A stretch of 64,000 bases of DNA from Hygrocybe punicea (lineage: Eukaryota > Basidiomycota > Agaricomycetes > Agaricales > Hygrophoraceae). The DNA is taken from the NCBI GenBank assembly GCA_963556145.1, contig OY744466.1, positions 62,001 to 126,000 on the forward strand, given 5' to 3'. The notes beneath the pieces were generated by a model. That model made no database searches. It worked only from the letters and a program-made list of their open reading frames with translations, and had not been told where the DNA came from. Positions within the stretch are counted from its first letter, which is position 1; each line of letters starts with the position of its first letter. Below are positions 31,647 through 44,763 of the stretch, piece by piece. Both the position numbers and the translations under genes were made by a program.

Positions 31647-34600
31647 ATGTCTGACTCTTCGACTTCATCGGATTCCAAATTTTCTGATGACCTGCTCTCC
31701 GTAGCAAAAGAATTTCAAGGAAAGCTGGACTTGATCGCTTCTCGAGTCTCCTCCTCATCATCTTCTTCTGATCCTATGGACTCATTGTCTGTCAATCCCA
31801 CATGGAAATCCATCCTGACCTCCTCTCAGGCCTCTCAGTTGACTTCTAAGCAACTGCAATCAGCGTTTGATGTTTTAGCTGGGTTGCCTTCTCAAAATTT
31901 CGCCTCCTCTTCCTCCAATGAATCCACACACTCGGACACTTCCGATGGTTATCAGCCGTCTGGTGACATTGTGCCTTTGCAACTTGAAGACTGGAATATC
32001 AATCCCTCCACATCTAATGCTGGTGAATCTCAGAATGAACATGGGCCTGATAACAATGATCAGCATGACAAAGGTGGGCTTCAACAATCCCATAGCTTAG
32101 CTTTCAGCCTCATTTATCTTTATCTTTATTTCAAGACCTGATTCTTTGTAATCCTATGGTGTGGAGTGTTCCTCTGTTGGAGATTCAAACTTTGTGCATT
32201 GGAAAGTGGTTGGATCAAACCATAATCAACTTTTATCTCCTTCACCATTGGCTCCACAACCGAGATGATGCCCTCTTTTACCTGGTGAACTTGGAATTGA
32301 CTCTGAATTCGAGAATTATGCCAAATCAGATGCAATTGGATTCTTATGAATCTTATACTGGTCGACTTCGCCCATTTCCTCCACGTCCTGTGATCGCAGT
32401 TATAGGTCATTCTCATCATTTTTTTGTCGCCATCTTCGATTACACTGCAATGATGGCCTATGTTCTGGGTTCGAGAATCTCTCACTCAGGTTATTATCAT
32501 ATCGACTTTCCCTGGCATGATTGGAATGGTCCACGGTTGTGGAATTTCTTGGCCGCTCTTCATGGTTGGCAAGCTGGAGACATAAATGAAGTCGAGGTGG
32601 TAGCCAGACAATGGCGTCAGGTCTGTCTTGTGCTCAAAATTCAGTTGATCTTTCTTTACACTTCTCTTTTCAGAATGGATTGGATTGTGGTCCGATAACT
32701 GTCTCGGTGATTTTAGCTCTCTTGTCCAGAGGGTTGGAATTCGATGATTCCGGTCACATTCTCTGTCCCTCCATTCCTTGCGCTCATCTCCAGAGGCAGC
32801 ATATGTTTGAGGTTATAGTGGAACAAACATTTATTTGCTTCACCACCTGGAAAGCCATGAAAGAGTCCCATCCCATTGCTTGGGTTACTGAACCCATCCA
32901 AGCTTCCGTGGATATGCTGGAATCTGGTCAAGAATGGCTGACCAAAATCAGCAGAATGTCAAAACAATTTAAGAAGGCCCAATCTCATTGCCCAGATTGC
33001 AAACGAAGTAGAACCATTATGGCGGCCAAGATCAAATCCTCGTCTAACCCACATTCAAGTTCCAATGATAGCCAGAGTGGCAATGAGCCGGAGAGTGAGG
33101 ACCAGGAGAGCAGTGAGTAACATTCTTGTGTTTCTGATGAGTATTCCTTTTACCTTGGCACTATCTGCAGGACAACAAAAATTCCCTGCTCATCTCAAGA
33201 ATAATACATTCATGAAAGGGGCTCGAAACAGAGCATTCTTGGTGCCTCGTAGGTTGAAAGCCACCGACAACACAATTCCCTTGCCACCCCAACGTTTCAT
33301 CCCTCTTCCTTCTAATTCCAATTTTGATGAGTATTTCCTGGGGCCTACCTTGGAAGACAATGCAATGTATCCAAAATATCTTGACAATTTCCCAACCAAT
33401 CCTTTTGCCATGCCCACCATCCGTTCATCATGGGAACATTACAAAGACTATGGTTACAGGTTGGAACCCAGTTTCGCCCTCATGTTCAATAATGTCGACC
33501 CCATCCTCGTCCAAGAACATCTCCTGCCTGTCGGGTCATCACTCACAGGGGAAAGCACCTCCGATCACATCACCGGTGATTATTCTCTGGCAAGACGTGG
33601 TCACGAGGACATCAATGTCGATGTTAACGATATCGTGACTATGGGAATGGAAGACATGTTGTCTCATGCTGGTAGAGAAAACTCCATAGAGAGTTTCAAT
33701 GCCTTTGTTTGCGGTCGATCTTCTTATGGCCATTATATCCACCTATCTCTCGAGGAAGACAAAGTTCATTTGGAGGAAGATGAAATAACCTCGTGTTTCG
33801 ACATCGATAGCATGATCTGGGTCACTCACAAACTCCATTTTCTTCAAGCCATCAAGATGTTCGTGTTGCCATACGAAAGGAGGGAAGCTCCTATCCACAG
33901 AAACAATCACGTTTATGTGGACATCCTTCTTCCTCGTTCAGAGCTCGACAAGGACAGCGGTGGTCGATCAGAGTGGCTATCCAAGTCATTTCCTTTGTCT
34001 GGAATACCTCACACCCACTTTGCTCATCTTGGAGATGGTGCAGGAAGCGTGAACATATATGTTTTCTTTCCACGGATGATTCACCGGGACGAGTTCAGGG
34101 GCTTTCGAGTCAACCGGATTCCTTTCGAAGTGCAATCTTTGTGGTTTACAGAGGTCGTCCTCCCTTCCATCATTGCCTCCACAGTTCCTGGCTGTTTGGA
34201 GTACACAGATTTCACTCTGGATGAGTGGAGATGGAAGGCTTCAGTAAATCATAGATTCGTCGACACCAAGACCACTCCTGTTCGTGCTTCTGCCCTTGAT
34301 GATTTGCAGTATTGCATGAAGAAAATCATTATGGAAAATCCTGACAATCTCGATCTCTTCGGTTCCTTCTTCTTCGTTTGCGACTTTCGAAGCTCCAAAA
34401 ACCTTACCGTGGAGGATGACCCCTATCAAGCTTTGATGAGGGAGTACCCCGGAATGGATTGGGACTATGCTATGGATCGATCCAATGGACAGCTCTTCCT
34501 CGACTTTGGGATTTCTTTCCATCCAAATCCCAAAGATGCAACCCCTTTGGTCGGTCTTTGGAAGCTGCCCGTTGTGCAAGGTTCATATCAAGCCGCTGGG

Positions 34601-36341
34601 ATGAAGCAGAGCACCATCCATAACACCAACACTCTGGCACAGTACGGTGGCATGCAGGCTGAAATGCAACAGGAGAGGATGAAGGCAGTCCAGTTTACTT
34701 TTCGTTCTTCCTATGGCCTGTACTTTGAGGCCATTCGCCGTCCAGGGTCTAACTCCTACTTTTGCGAGGACCGTGAGGCTTACTTTGCCTCCCCCACTTT
34801 CCTCGACTGTTGCAAAAGATATGGTGGCATGTTCAAGGGTGCCAAAAGAAAGTCATTCGGGGTTAGAGAAGAAATTCGTGGAAGTGGACTGGCCATCAAG
34901 ACGGCTTTGATGTCCGCAAAAAGAAAGGCTAGTTTGCTGTGTGTCTCTGGTGGTTTTCTTCTACATCTGACTTGCAGTATTTTGTGATCCAGGCATTGGA
35001 TTACTTGCGGTCAGATCCCGTGTTGTGGGTTAAATCCGATCTTTGGTTCACCTTTGTGGGAAGGAGAATGTTGGAGCTCAAAAACTTCCAACTCAAGTTG
35101 TCGAAATCACGTCCCTCCAACTATGGAATCATCACTAGTCTGATCATGCATCTGATCCGGAACATCATCACAGCTATCTTAATGCTGCTCTCATTGACCT
35201 CAATTTCGGTCCCTGCATAGAAAGATTTGGAATGTTCTTTCTGCATGATATAGACATTTCCAACAACATCTTTCTTCCAGGATTGGAGCAAAACGACGAC
35301 GATGAGGTGGCCAAGGTGATGAAGCTGGACAAGAGGGCACGCAAAAAGGCTAGGACAATCAATTTCATCAATTCTGAACCAAATGCTCAGTATCCCATCG
35401 GTGACTCGCCTCCCTGGAAGTTGGTGGTTCAAGCTGTTCAAGACTCACCGGAGACGATGTTGAAGGCTTGGGAATGGAGTGCCATGTATGACCAGCACGC
35501 TCAGGCAAATGACCTATTTATCAGAATGACGGTCGATCTCTGGCTTACCGTGGTGGACGATGCCATGTATGGCCTACCTCCCAAGCCCACCACCCTTCAA
35601 GAAGCCATGGAATGTTGGACGGTACAAGCCATACAGGCATCTTTTCGTAACTGCACGTTCTTGGCTTCAAGCTACAATCTTCGAGGGGCAAAGACCGGAC
35701 AAAAACACTCTTCGTTTCGCTCGATGCTCTCCATCTTTTTCCCCGCTCCCGATGCTGGTTTCAATGCCAACTCTGTTTGGCAGCCATTGATGGATAAGGG
35801 TTATATTGGGGAATATCATCATCTGTGCAAGACACTTTCCGAGCGTCGGCTCCTGGAGATTAACACGGGGCTTAGCATCATCTTTGCTCACCTTCAGTGT
35901 CTTCCTGTCAGCAAACGATGCCAGGAAGGTGGAAGAAGATGTGGAACGATATGGAAGACACGCAATGGTTACATCGAGCTGGTCACCAACTCAAGATACT
36001 ACAAGCTGGCCAGGATTGGGAATGTCACCAGAGAGAAGAAACCGGTGAGAACGAGGGTAAAGGCATCCACAGCTGTGATAGCTGCGAAATTGGATCAAGA
36101 GCATCGCGGAATCCCATACAAAGTAAGCAGACGTGAATACAGGGATCGTCAAAAGTCCTGGAAGAAGGCAAATTTCCGCAAGCCTCCAGCAAGAAGACAA
36201 GAGGTCCAATCTGAGGAGAGCAGTGTCAGTGAAAGCAACGGTGATTCCACTGATGACAGCGACGATGGTGGCAGTGGGAGTTCAGAGATTGAGAAGAGTG
36301 GTGATACATGTTCAGAGAATGATGAGACAGGTGAAGAGTAG
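31647..36341 (+). CDS. Giant Ulp1-type protease fusion protein, copy B
   Basis: Identical in sequence to 21557-26251, with the same introns. Its presence as a second complete gene rests on the tandem unit being real. Confidence 0.65.
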
Positions 36342-36379
36342 TAGTGTCTAGACATTGAGCAGCATGAAAATACTTGTCC

Positions 36380-37591
36380 TAGAGGCTATTGAACCATTAG
36401 ATATCAATGGAATCATCTCCAAGACGGTTTTATGAATGTATTGAGTTACCCCCTGTTATAGCACAGGTTCTTGGCCAGCTAGGAACCTCAAATCACTTGA
36501 CCTAGGGGTTATTTCACCATGGGTTCTCAATGGAGTCATCTCCGGGTCCATTTTGTGCATGCATTCTTGAGATATATGAATGTGCTCCTCCTACCCCCTG
36601 ACAGAGCACATGCTCTGGGCCAGCTAGCAACCCGAGATCACTTGTCCAGGGGGCTAGTTGATCATCAGATTTCATTGAAATGATCTCCCGGATACTTTGG
36701 TGAATGCATTCTTGAGATACACCAATGTGCTCCTCATACCCCCTAGCATAGCACATGCTCCTGGCCAGCTAGTGACCTAAAATCCCATGTCCAGGGGGTA
36801 AGTTGATCCCCAGATCGCAATGGAATCATCTCCCAGACCATTTTATGAATGCATTCTTGAGATATAGGAATGTGCTCCTCCTACCCCCCTGGCATAGCAC
36901 AGGTTCCTGGAGAGCTAGCAGCCTCAAATCACTTGTTCTGGGGGCTATTTGATCACCACATTCCATTGAAACAATCTCCCGGACACTTTGGTGAATGCAT
37001 TCTTGAGATATACCCATGTGCTCCTCATACCCCCCTGACATAACACATGTTCCTGGCCAGCTAGCAACCCCAAATGACTTGTCCTGGGGGTTATTTGATC
37101 ACCACATTCCATTGAAATGATCTCCCACACCCTTTTATGAATGCATTCTTGAGATACAGCAATGTGCTCCTCATACCCCCCTGGCATAGCACAGGTTGCT
37201 GGCCAGCTAGCAACCTCAAATCACTTGTTCTAGGGGATATTTTATCATGGGAGTTCAATGGAGTCATCTCCCAGACCCTTTTATGAATGCATTCTTGAGA
37301 TATGCCCATGTGCTCCTCATACCCCCCTTGTACAGCACATGTTCCTGGCCAGCTAGGAATCTGAAATCACTTGTTCTGGGGGTTATTTAACCATGGGATT
37401 GCAATGGAGTCATCTCCCGGACCCCTTTATGAATTCATTCTTGAGATATGCCCATGTGCTCCTCATACCCCCCTTGTATAGCACGTGTTCCAGGGCAGCT
37501 AGTAACCTCAAATCACTTGTTCTGGGGGCTATTTGATCACCACATTCCATTGAAATGATCTCCCGGACCATTTTGTGAATGCATTCTTGAG
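36380..37591. repeat. 146-bp minisatellite (copy B)
   Basis: Same array as 26290-27501, but read continuously through to the terminus with no gap. It therefore gives the true junction between the array and the right end. Confidence 0.9.
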
Positions 37592-37775
37592 ATATGCCGA
37601 TGTGCTCCTCATACCACCTTCTACCCCTTGTTTGTGCCATAGCTCCAAAACCGGTCCGCCAATGTTGTTCAAAATTTGCACAGGACATCTCATGGGTTAT
37701 ATGATGACTCTAAACCATCCCACCAAGTCAGATTTTGGTGCAAATTTTCCAATGCATTGCTACCAGGCATATATA
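37592..37775 (+). mobile_element. Right terminus of the large element, copy B
   Basis: Same 184-bp end as 28509-28692, with the inverted repeat and CAGGCATATATA at 37764-37775, here followed by AAGTTGAATAGG, which is unrelated to the other two junctions. Confidence 0.85.
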
Positions 37776-39217
37776 AAGTTGAATAGGAGCGGCGGTGGCG
37801 GTAGAAGAAGAGAAAGGAGCTGGAGTAAATTCCATTGCGCTTATTTTCCGGTAAGGGTGTCTTTTTCTTATTTTGTTGAGTTTATATATATATATCTTGC
37901 TCTCTTGCATAAACTAGAGATTTCGGCTGTGGTTGCATGTGTGTTGGCGACTCGCTCGAGAGTTAAGACACAAGTCAAGAGAAAAAAAAGAGAGAGAAAC
38001 ATGTTCTCAACCATTTTCAGAATACCTAGCCGCGACTTTCAACCATTTGTAGACAAAACCTTAGAATAGCTTTGAAATGACAGAAAAATTTGTTGGACTG
38101 ATGCCAATTGATGAATTCCTTGACGAGGACATGACGTCTGGGTGGGCGATTTCGCATGTAAACGTGATCAATGGGAATGGGGAAAATGCTTCGGGGACGG
38201 GCTTCTGGTCGGGAGTCAGAGATGGCGTTGCAAGGCAGCGAACGGCGGGAGTTGGAATGGAGGGTTGAAAGGTCGCGGGGTGAGTGCAGTTGGCAGCGGT
38301 AGTGAGTATCATATGGGTTGCCCTCCACCTCTCGTCGCATCTTCCTGCCATTTCGACACCTCTCCCAGTTTATCTCTGTGTCGCTTTTCTTGTTTCCCTC
38401 CGTCTCCACTTGTACGTCGTTCCCTGTCTTCGTCTTTGCATTTTTGACCTCATCCGACCTCCCACACACGGAGGCTCGTGTTTCAACGTTGTTTGACCTC
38501 GGCATCTTCGGAGTAGCGATCTCCGCGTCCATACGCAGTCGCTCTCGCCTTCTTCCTCCACACATTCTTCTAAAAGATGTCATTCTTCCTCTCCACCCCC
38601 AGGCCGCCGTTCTTCGTCCACACGTTCTTCCAAAAGATGTCGTTCTTCCTCTCCACGCCGTCGTTCTTCCTCCATGCACTCTTCCAAAAGACACCGTTCT
38701 TCTTCTAGGCGCAACCGCTCTTGTTCACCTTGCTGTCGTCCTTCCTGTCACTACTTTAGGTGGGGAAATGTTTAGCGTTCTATTCGACTAGTGCAGAATG
38801 GAACGTACATCATTTTCGTGAGCCTGGGACCTTGCTTCTTTCAATTGCATCCAAGACCTTCCCTTCGAGTTCAGACGTCGACAAGTCCAAGACCGAATTG
38901 CCGAGCGTGCCCTGGGGCATTTTATCTTCGTCTTCTCCAGCATTGGGAATGTTATTGCTCTCCAAGGGTGGCTGTCCGCCTGTGGTGGGAGGAGGATAGA
39001 CGTGGGATGGGTGAACCGGGATGTTCCCTCAAGTGCGAATCGCTGGCTGAGCTGGGACATGCCCGAGATATCAGCTTTGACGATAGTTGAAAGCTCCATC
39101 GGCAGAGGCGAGAGAGAGCTGACTGCAAGATGCAAAACATCGTTGTGTCAGTTGGTGTGGGTTGGGGAGGGAGTACGGGAGAGAAAGAAACGTAAAAATA
39201 GAACAAAAAAAAACTGT
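37776..39217. other. No intact gene; Ser/Arg-rich repeated stretch
   Basis: Between about 38535 and 38775 a plus-strand frame encodes Ser/Arg/Lys/His-rich sequence built on three imperfect 33-60 bp repeats (CACTCTTCCAAAAGA-type units), resembling an RS-like region but without a start. A short frame at 38077-38268 was considered and not named. No other gene is supported. Confidence 0.4.
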
Positions 39218-40808
39218 GAGCTCAGTGTCCCCAGAGACGTAAAGTAACCGCGTCATAAGGCGCAGAATGCGAAAAGAGTTGAACGTGAGACGTGTGGCCC
39301 ACCAAAGGATCTAAGCAGCGCACCGCCGTGGCTTTTAGCATGGTATTACATGATATGGTACCAAAAAAAGGGGGCTTGGCTTTCGACATACATCAATAAC
39401 CCAGCCTGCGAAGTCGCCAATCTCGCCACTCACTTCCCAGACTGCAACACACAGATCGACAAAATTCTCAACCTTGACGTTCCGTTCACCAGCTCGTGGG
39501 AAGCGAGTGCTGACTGTGAGGATCGCACGATATTCTTGCACTACCGAACGGGCAGTGTGCACCCAAGGCAGCGGTCGTCTCAGTTCTTGCGGCGGCAATG
39601 GCGGCGACAAAGCGGATGTTGGCAAGGTGGTAGGGAGTGAGGATGACTTTGCGCGTAAGATAAGCGCCTGGAGATGAATGATGGAGATGACGGATCGATG
39701 CTGAGTTCTGAAAGTCGCGGGCCAGTGACCGCTGCAAGACATGTAGTGCGATAGCCAAGGCCACACGGAATCCTCCTGTCCCTCTTTGATATCGCATGTC
39801 CGTGCAGTGAGAACGACGGCCCTCCAGATCAACCTCTAAATCCACCGCCAAAGCTCGCGAAATCGCGTCAAGGAAGGGAAGTCAATTTTGCCCACCCCTG
39901 AAGAAGAAATCGGAGGGACAGTGGATGGCAAGACGGCCGAGATCTCGGATTCAGCGATAGTGAGCAGGGGTAGCGCCGTGCGATAGGATGCCAGAGCCTT
40001 TTGGGGTTCCGTTGGAGAAAGAATTTCGTGGGCCATACCTGAGGAATGGTTGTCTAAATATATAACTACTCTGGCAGGAAAAAAAAATCATTACCCTGTA
40101 AACATAGACTCTGGATGGTGTCTGACATAGCCCAGGCTCTTCTGTCTCTGATTTCAGCAATCGATGTCAATGTATCTGGAGTAAAGCTACCTGCCCACGA
40201 CGAAGAAGAGTCAGTACCACCACCGGGCACCAGTACTGATAGGTTCGAACGTGTTGACGCAGGTGTGGGTATGTGACTCTGGACGTCGGGGAGATCGGGA
40301 ATTTTTGAGATATGTGATAGGCATTCAGAGGGGCGACCAAGGGCGTAGGCATAGTACGCCAACGCGAAGTTCAATGTCTTCAATAAGATAGGAGAGGTAG
40401 TCCGTTAAATTGGTCATTTGCAAGAGCAGAGTGAGTGCGCACGTCAAAATTAGAACACGCCAGTTTCCTCAATGCCTCGTATCCGGCGGTGGCTTCCTCC
40501 ATCCGTTCCTCCAGTAAAACGCACTCGTTCCCGAGAGAAAGAGAGCCGTATGGAGTGTCCTCGACGCCATCTTGGTACTCGTCACTCGAATTCGCACCGA
40601 GCAGCAAAGCCAACGCCTGTGTCTGCGACGCGATTTCGGCCACATCTGCGGCGAAGCCCTTGCAATGCTTGTTGAGCTTACGGAGCAACTCTGACCAAGA
40701 TAAGACGACTCCGTAGGGTGTTTTGGCGGGAAATGATGCAGCCCATTGGCCTCCAGTGAGCGCAGATCTGAGCTGGGTCCAGTAATGGGCGTCTTTGGTC
40801 TGTGTCAC
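39218..40808 (-). pseudogene. Broken Ypp1/TTC7-type gene, N-terminal part
   Basis: Exon 1 begins MTQTKDAHYWTQLRSALTGG and contains PAKTPYG and WSELLRKLNKHC. A GTGCGC donor joins it to an exon with LAYYAYALGRPSECL, and a further intron to one with PATFRTQHRS, EYRAILTVSTRFPRAGERNVKVE and, last, MTRLLYVSGDTEL. I recognise the N-terminal half of the basidiomycete Ypp1 (TTC7-like) protein, a TPR-type scaffold of the plasma-membrane PI4-kinase (Stt4/Efr3) complex. It is broken in two ways: an in-frame TAG at 39836-39838 where the family has a codon between WRW and RL, and loss of everything after the GDTEL segment at 39218, more than half of the normal protein. Probably an inactivated duplicate; the functional gene should be elsewhere. 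Confidence 0.7.
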
Positions 40809-41059
40809 TGGGATTCTGGGTTCAAAATATGGTCAGTATTTTGGATTCCCAACGAGCTCGAGAAGCCCTACCCGTGTTCTGTCTCCACAGGATTGTTGGA
40901 GTGTTAATTTATTATTATTATTATAACTAAAAGTGTAAGACGGCGACGGACAGTAAGATTACAGCGTTTCACAGGCATTGCGGCAAAGCGTTGCATGCGT
41001 GCAGCGACGCGTTGCAAGCGTTGCATTGTTTCTTCGTCAATTCCTAACTAACTGCCGCC
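40809..41059. other. Upstream of the broken Ypp1 gene; no feature beyond GTTGCA words
   Basis: Contains several GCGTTGCA/GTTGCAAGCG words (40975-41030) resembling the 21-bp array at 45321-45465. No gene. Confidence 0.4.
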
Positions 41060-41930
41060 TGTTTAGACCACCCCACGACATCTTTCAACCCCCCGCACTT
41101 CGTTTGGACTGAAATACACAACCCGGTGCTGCCCAATCGCCCTTTCTCTCACTTTGACGCCCTCACCTCCCCCACCCAGTTGCTGCTGCTTCCACCCGCC
41201 GTTTTCGACCACCCACGACATCTTTCAACCCCCCGCACTTCGTTTGGACTGAAATCTACAGGCCAGTGCCACCCCATCGCCCTTTCTGTCACTTTGCCCC
41301 CCTCACCTCCCCCACTTTTTTTTCCCCAGTTCCGGCTGCTTCCACCCACCGTTTTCGACCACCTACGACATCTTTCAACGCCCCGCACCTCGTTTGGACT
41401 GAAATCTACAGGCCAGTGCCACCCCATCGCCCTTTCTGTCACTTTGCTCCCCTCACCTCCCCCACTTCTTTTTCCCCAGTTCCGGCTGCTTCCATCTGCC
41501 GTTTGCGACCACCCACCACTTATTTCAACCCCCCGCACCTCGTTAGAACCAAATTTAACAAGAAGAGGATGCCCAATCTCCCGCGCCATCACTTTCCCCC
41601 CCTTGACCTCCCCCGACTTTTTCGTCGGTTCCTACTGCTTCCACCTGCTGGTTTCGACAACCCACGGCACCCTCCAACCCCCCGCACCTTGTTCGGCATC
41701 AACACAACAGGCCAGGGTGTCCCAGTCGCCTGTTCTCTCACTTTGCCCCACCCACCGCCCCTACAATTTTTTCATCGGTCCCTGCTGCTTCCACCCGCCG
41801 GTTCCGACTGCCCACGGCACCCCCCATAACCCTGCACCCCATTTGGCACCCGAACGTCTGGCCGGTGCTGCCCAACCACCCGCGCAATCACTCAGCCTGC
41901 CACCCCCAACCTTGTTTGGTGCCTCGACCC
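41060..41930. repeat. About 149-bp tandem repeat, six units
   Basis: The block CGACCACCCACGACATCTTT..CCCCCCGCAC recurs at about 41068, 41209, 41358, 41508, 41656 and 41806, with divergence increasing to the right. Long open frames on both strands (280 aa plus, 147 aa minus) only translate the repeat. Confidence 0.85.
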
Positions 41931-41959
41931 CAGCTGCATACGTTAACCCAGCTCAAACA

Positions 41960-42320
41960 CGTACCTGAAAGCCCCCACGGCCCTCCTGCGACCCCCTCCC
42001 ACCTCCCTCGGTCCACCGTTCCCGACCAAACTCGACCGTTCGGCCAAGATAGGTATTGTCTCTTTTTTGTCTGAATTTGATGCCTCAACTATGCAACCCC
42101 AGCCCAAACATGTCCCCCAATGCCCCCACGGCCCTCCTGCGACTCCCTCCCACCTCCTGCTGCCGAAATTTCGCGCCCAAACTCGAACGTGCGGCTAAAA
42201 TGGGTATTGTTTCTTTTTGACTGAATTTGACGCCTCTAGCCGAAATTTCTACGCTGCCCCGGCTCAACCACGTCCCCCAAGCCCCACGGCCCTCCTGCAA
42301 CCCTCTCCCACCAACGAAGT
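41960..42320. repeat. About 160-bp tandem repeat, three units
   Basis: CCCCCACGGCCCTCCTGCGAC.., CCAAACTCGA.CGT.CGGC and TGGGTATTGT/TAGGTATTGT..CTGAATTTGA recur three times, the last unit partial. Confidence 0.75.
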
Positions 42321-42399
42321 TACTGAAGCATTGGGCCAAAATAGGTAGTCACGTGCATTAGTTTATTTGTATATATTGGGTGTAAGTTGATTGTGCTTT

Positions 42400-43900
42400 T
42401 GAACCCGAACCACCATCTCCCTGTGAAAGTGACCTCTGCACACAGCAGAGTGCCAGCAAAACGGAAAGTTTTGTCACTTTGCAGGTTGCCAGACCTCAGC
42501 CCCTGCCTTGCAGGTGGTCAATCCAGAACGGAAAGTCCTTGGTTGGTCTGGTGGGATGTTCTTGGTCCAGTAGTTTGTTCTTGGTTAGCCCAGTAAGCCT
42601 GGTAGGTTGCTTGTTCTTTCTGTCTCTTTGCCTAATAACACCCCCCTGCATGGTGACCTCTGCTGTGAGCAGAGTGCCAGCAAAACGGAAAGTTTTGTCA
42701 CCATGCAGGGTTGCTGGACCTCAGCCCCTGCCTCGCAGGTGGTCATTCCAGAACGGAAAGTTCTTGGTTGGTCCGGTGGGCTGTTCTTGGTTGACCCGAT
42801 CTGTTGTTCTTCTTTGGTTAGCCCAGTAAGCCTGGTAGGTTGCTGGGTCTTTTCATCTGTTTGCCTAATAACACCCCCCTGCATGGTGACCTCTGCTGTG
42901 AGCAGAGTGCCAGCAAAACGGAAAGTTTTGTCACCATGCAGGGTTGCCGGACCTCAGCCCCTGCCTCGCAGGTGGTCAATCCAGAACGGAAAGTTCTTGG
43001 TTGGTCCGGTGGGCTGTTCTTGGTTGGCCCGATGCATTGTTTGTTTTTGGTTAGCCCAGTAAGCCTGGTAGGTTGCTTGTTCTTTCTGTCTCTTTGCCTA
43101 ATAACACCCCCCTGCATGGTGACCTCTGCTGTGAGCAGAGTGCCAGCAAAACGGAAAGTTTTGTCACCATGCAGGGTTGCTGGACCTCAGCCCCTGCCTC
43201 GCAGGTGGTCATTCCAGAACGGAAAGTTCTTGGTTGGTCCGGTGGGCTGTTCTTGGTTGACCCGATCTGTTGTTCTTCTTTGGTTAGCCCAGTAAGCCTG
43301 GTAGGTTGCTGGGTCTTTTCATCTGTTTGCCTAATAACACCCCCCTGCATGGTGACCTCTGCTGTGAGCAGAGTGCCAGCAAAACGGAAAGTTTTGTCAC
43401 CATGCAGGGTTGCCGGACCTCAGCCCCTGCCTCGCAGGTGGTCAATCCAGAACGGAAAGTTCTTGGTTGGTCCGGTGGGCTGTTCTTGGTTGGCCCGATG
43501 CATTGTTTGTTTTTGGTTAGCCCAGTAAGCCTGGTAGGTTGCTTGTTCTTTCTGTCTCTTTGCCTAATAACACCCCCCTGCATGGTGACCTCTGCTGTGA
43601 GCAGAGTGCCAGCAAAACGGAAAGTTTTGTCACCATGCAGGGTTGCTGGACCTCAGCCCCTGCCTCGCAGGTGGTCAATCCAGAATGGAAAGTTCTGGTT
43701 GGTCCAGTGGGTTGTTCTTGGTTAGCCCAGTAAGCCTAACAACACCCCCTTCGTGGTGACCTCTGCTGTGAGCAGAGTGCCAGCGAAACAAAAAGTTTCG
43801 TCACCATGCAGGGTTGCCGGACCTTAGCCCCTGCCTTGCAGGTGGTCAGTGTAGAATGGTTAGTTCTCCCTCATGTAGCGACCTCTGCTGTAATCAGAGT
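42400..43900. repeat. 233-bp satellite with 466-bp higher-order period
   Basis: The unit contains CCTGCATGGTGACCTCTGCTGTGAGCAGAGTGCCAGCAAAACGGAAAG-type sequence and GTTAGCCCAGTAAGCCTGG. Starts spaced exactly 233 bp alternate between two variants (units at 42607 and 43073 match each other, as do those at 42840 and 43306). The array decays at the right end (43730-43900). Frames on both strands are repeat by-products. Confidence 0.9.
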
Positions 43901-44763
43901 GCCAGCGAAACACACACCGGAGATGAATGAGGTTATTTTGCGATCAAATAATACACAGATATCCAGTCACTATGAGTTGTCATCTCACTTGTGACCATAG
44001 AAGAGAGAATTTTCATACACATTGCATGCCGCTTTCGTGTGTATCCAATCTGTGTAACAATCGCAATGTGGTTGGTTCACTGACATCACCACCATGAGCT
44101 ACCAGTAGTGCTGCTTGTATTTCACTCAGGAACAGATCAGCCTGCCAGCTGCCACGGGTGCGTTCAATAAGAGGAAGTGATGAGCATGACGCTGTGTTGA
44201 TTTAGCAATATCAGAACTCACTGCCACATCCATATCATCAAGTGTTCAAGGCTGACCAGGTACCAAAGCACTTTGACTATGATTCTTGTTATTCCAGTTC
44301 CTTTTTGTGTTAGTATGTAGTCTACACAGCAATAGGTTCATTTAGGAGCTGTTCTTATATCCAGAGTTAAGCCATTTCCTATGCAACACCCAAGGTATCA
44401 GAGTAACAACAATACTCATATTCTGATACAATGTACTATTTTTTCTGCTGGATCAAAATTTTCTTTGTCTCACGAAGCTTTTTCTTAGCCTCATTGATTT
44501 CTCCTTGTAACAATGCTTCCTCCCCGTCGTTTGGTATATTCCCCAATAGGTGGTCCCAAAAACCGAGCTCTGCCTCTATCTCCTTCATAACACTGACTTC
44601 CTGTTCTACTGACGACCCATAAGCCAGACTTCAACAGCACCATTCCAAGTCAGAGTTTAAACATTCAAATGGTCAAGCATGGTCTGAGTCTTGTGTTTCT
44701 TCTCACATGAGTGGCCTGAGGAAATTAGTCTCAACTCTATCTGAAGCAAAAATTGAGGGTTTA
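43901..44763. other. No gene recognised
   Basis: Unique-looking DNA. The only frame over 60 codons (44431-44622) has no recognisable feature. Confidence 0.5.

Larger units (their letters stand above)
28693..37775 (+). repeat. Tandem-duplicated unit, copy B (9083 bp)
   Basis: Starts within a gene 2 exon immediately after the terminus of copy A and runs to the terminus at 37775. Only one base differs from the gap-corrected copy A (C at 29902). Confidence 0.95.

Noticed and set aside
38077..38268. Frame starting MTEKFVGLMPIDEFLDED, like the N-terminus of FunK1-type kinases
   Set aside because: Only about a dozen residues look similar and nothing further matches; too weak to annotate.
41126..43733. 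Long plus and minus frames (up to 280 aa) over the 149-bp and 233-bp satellites
   Set aside because: Both strands are open, the peptides are copies of the repeat, and the period is not a multiple of three for the 233-bp unit.
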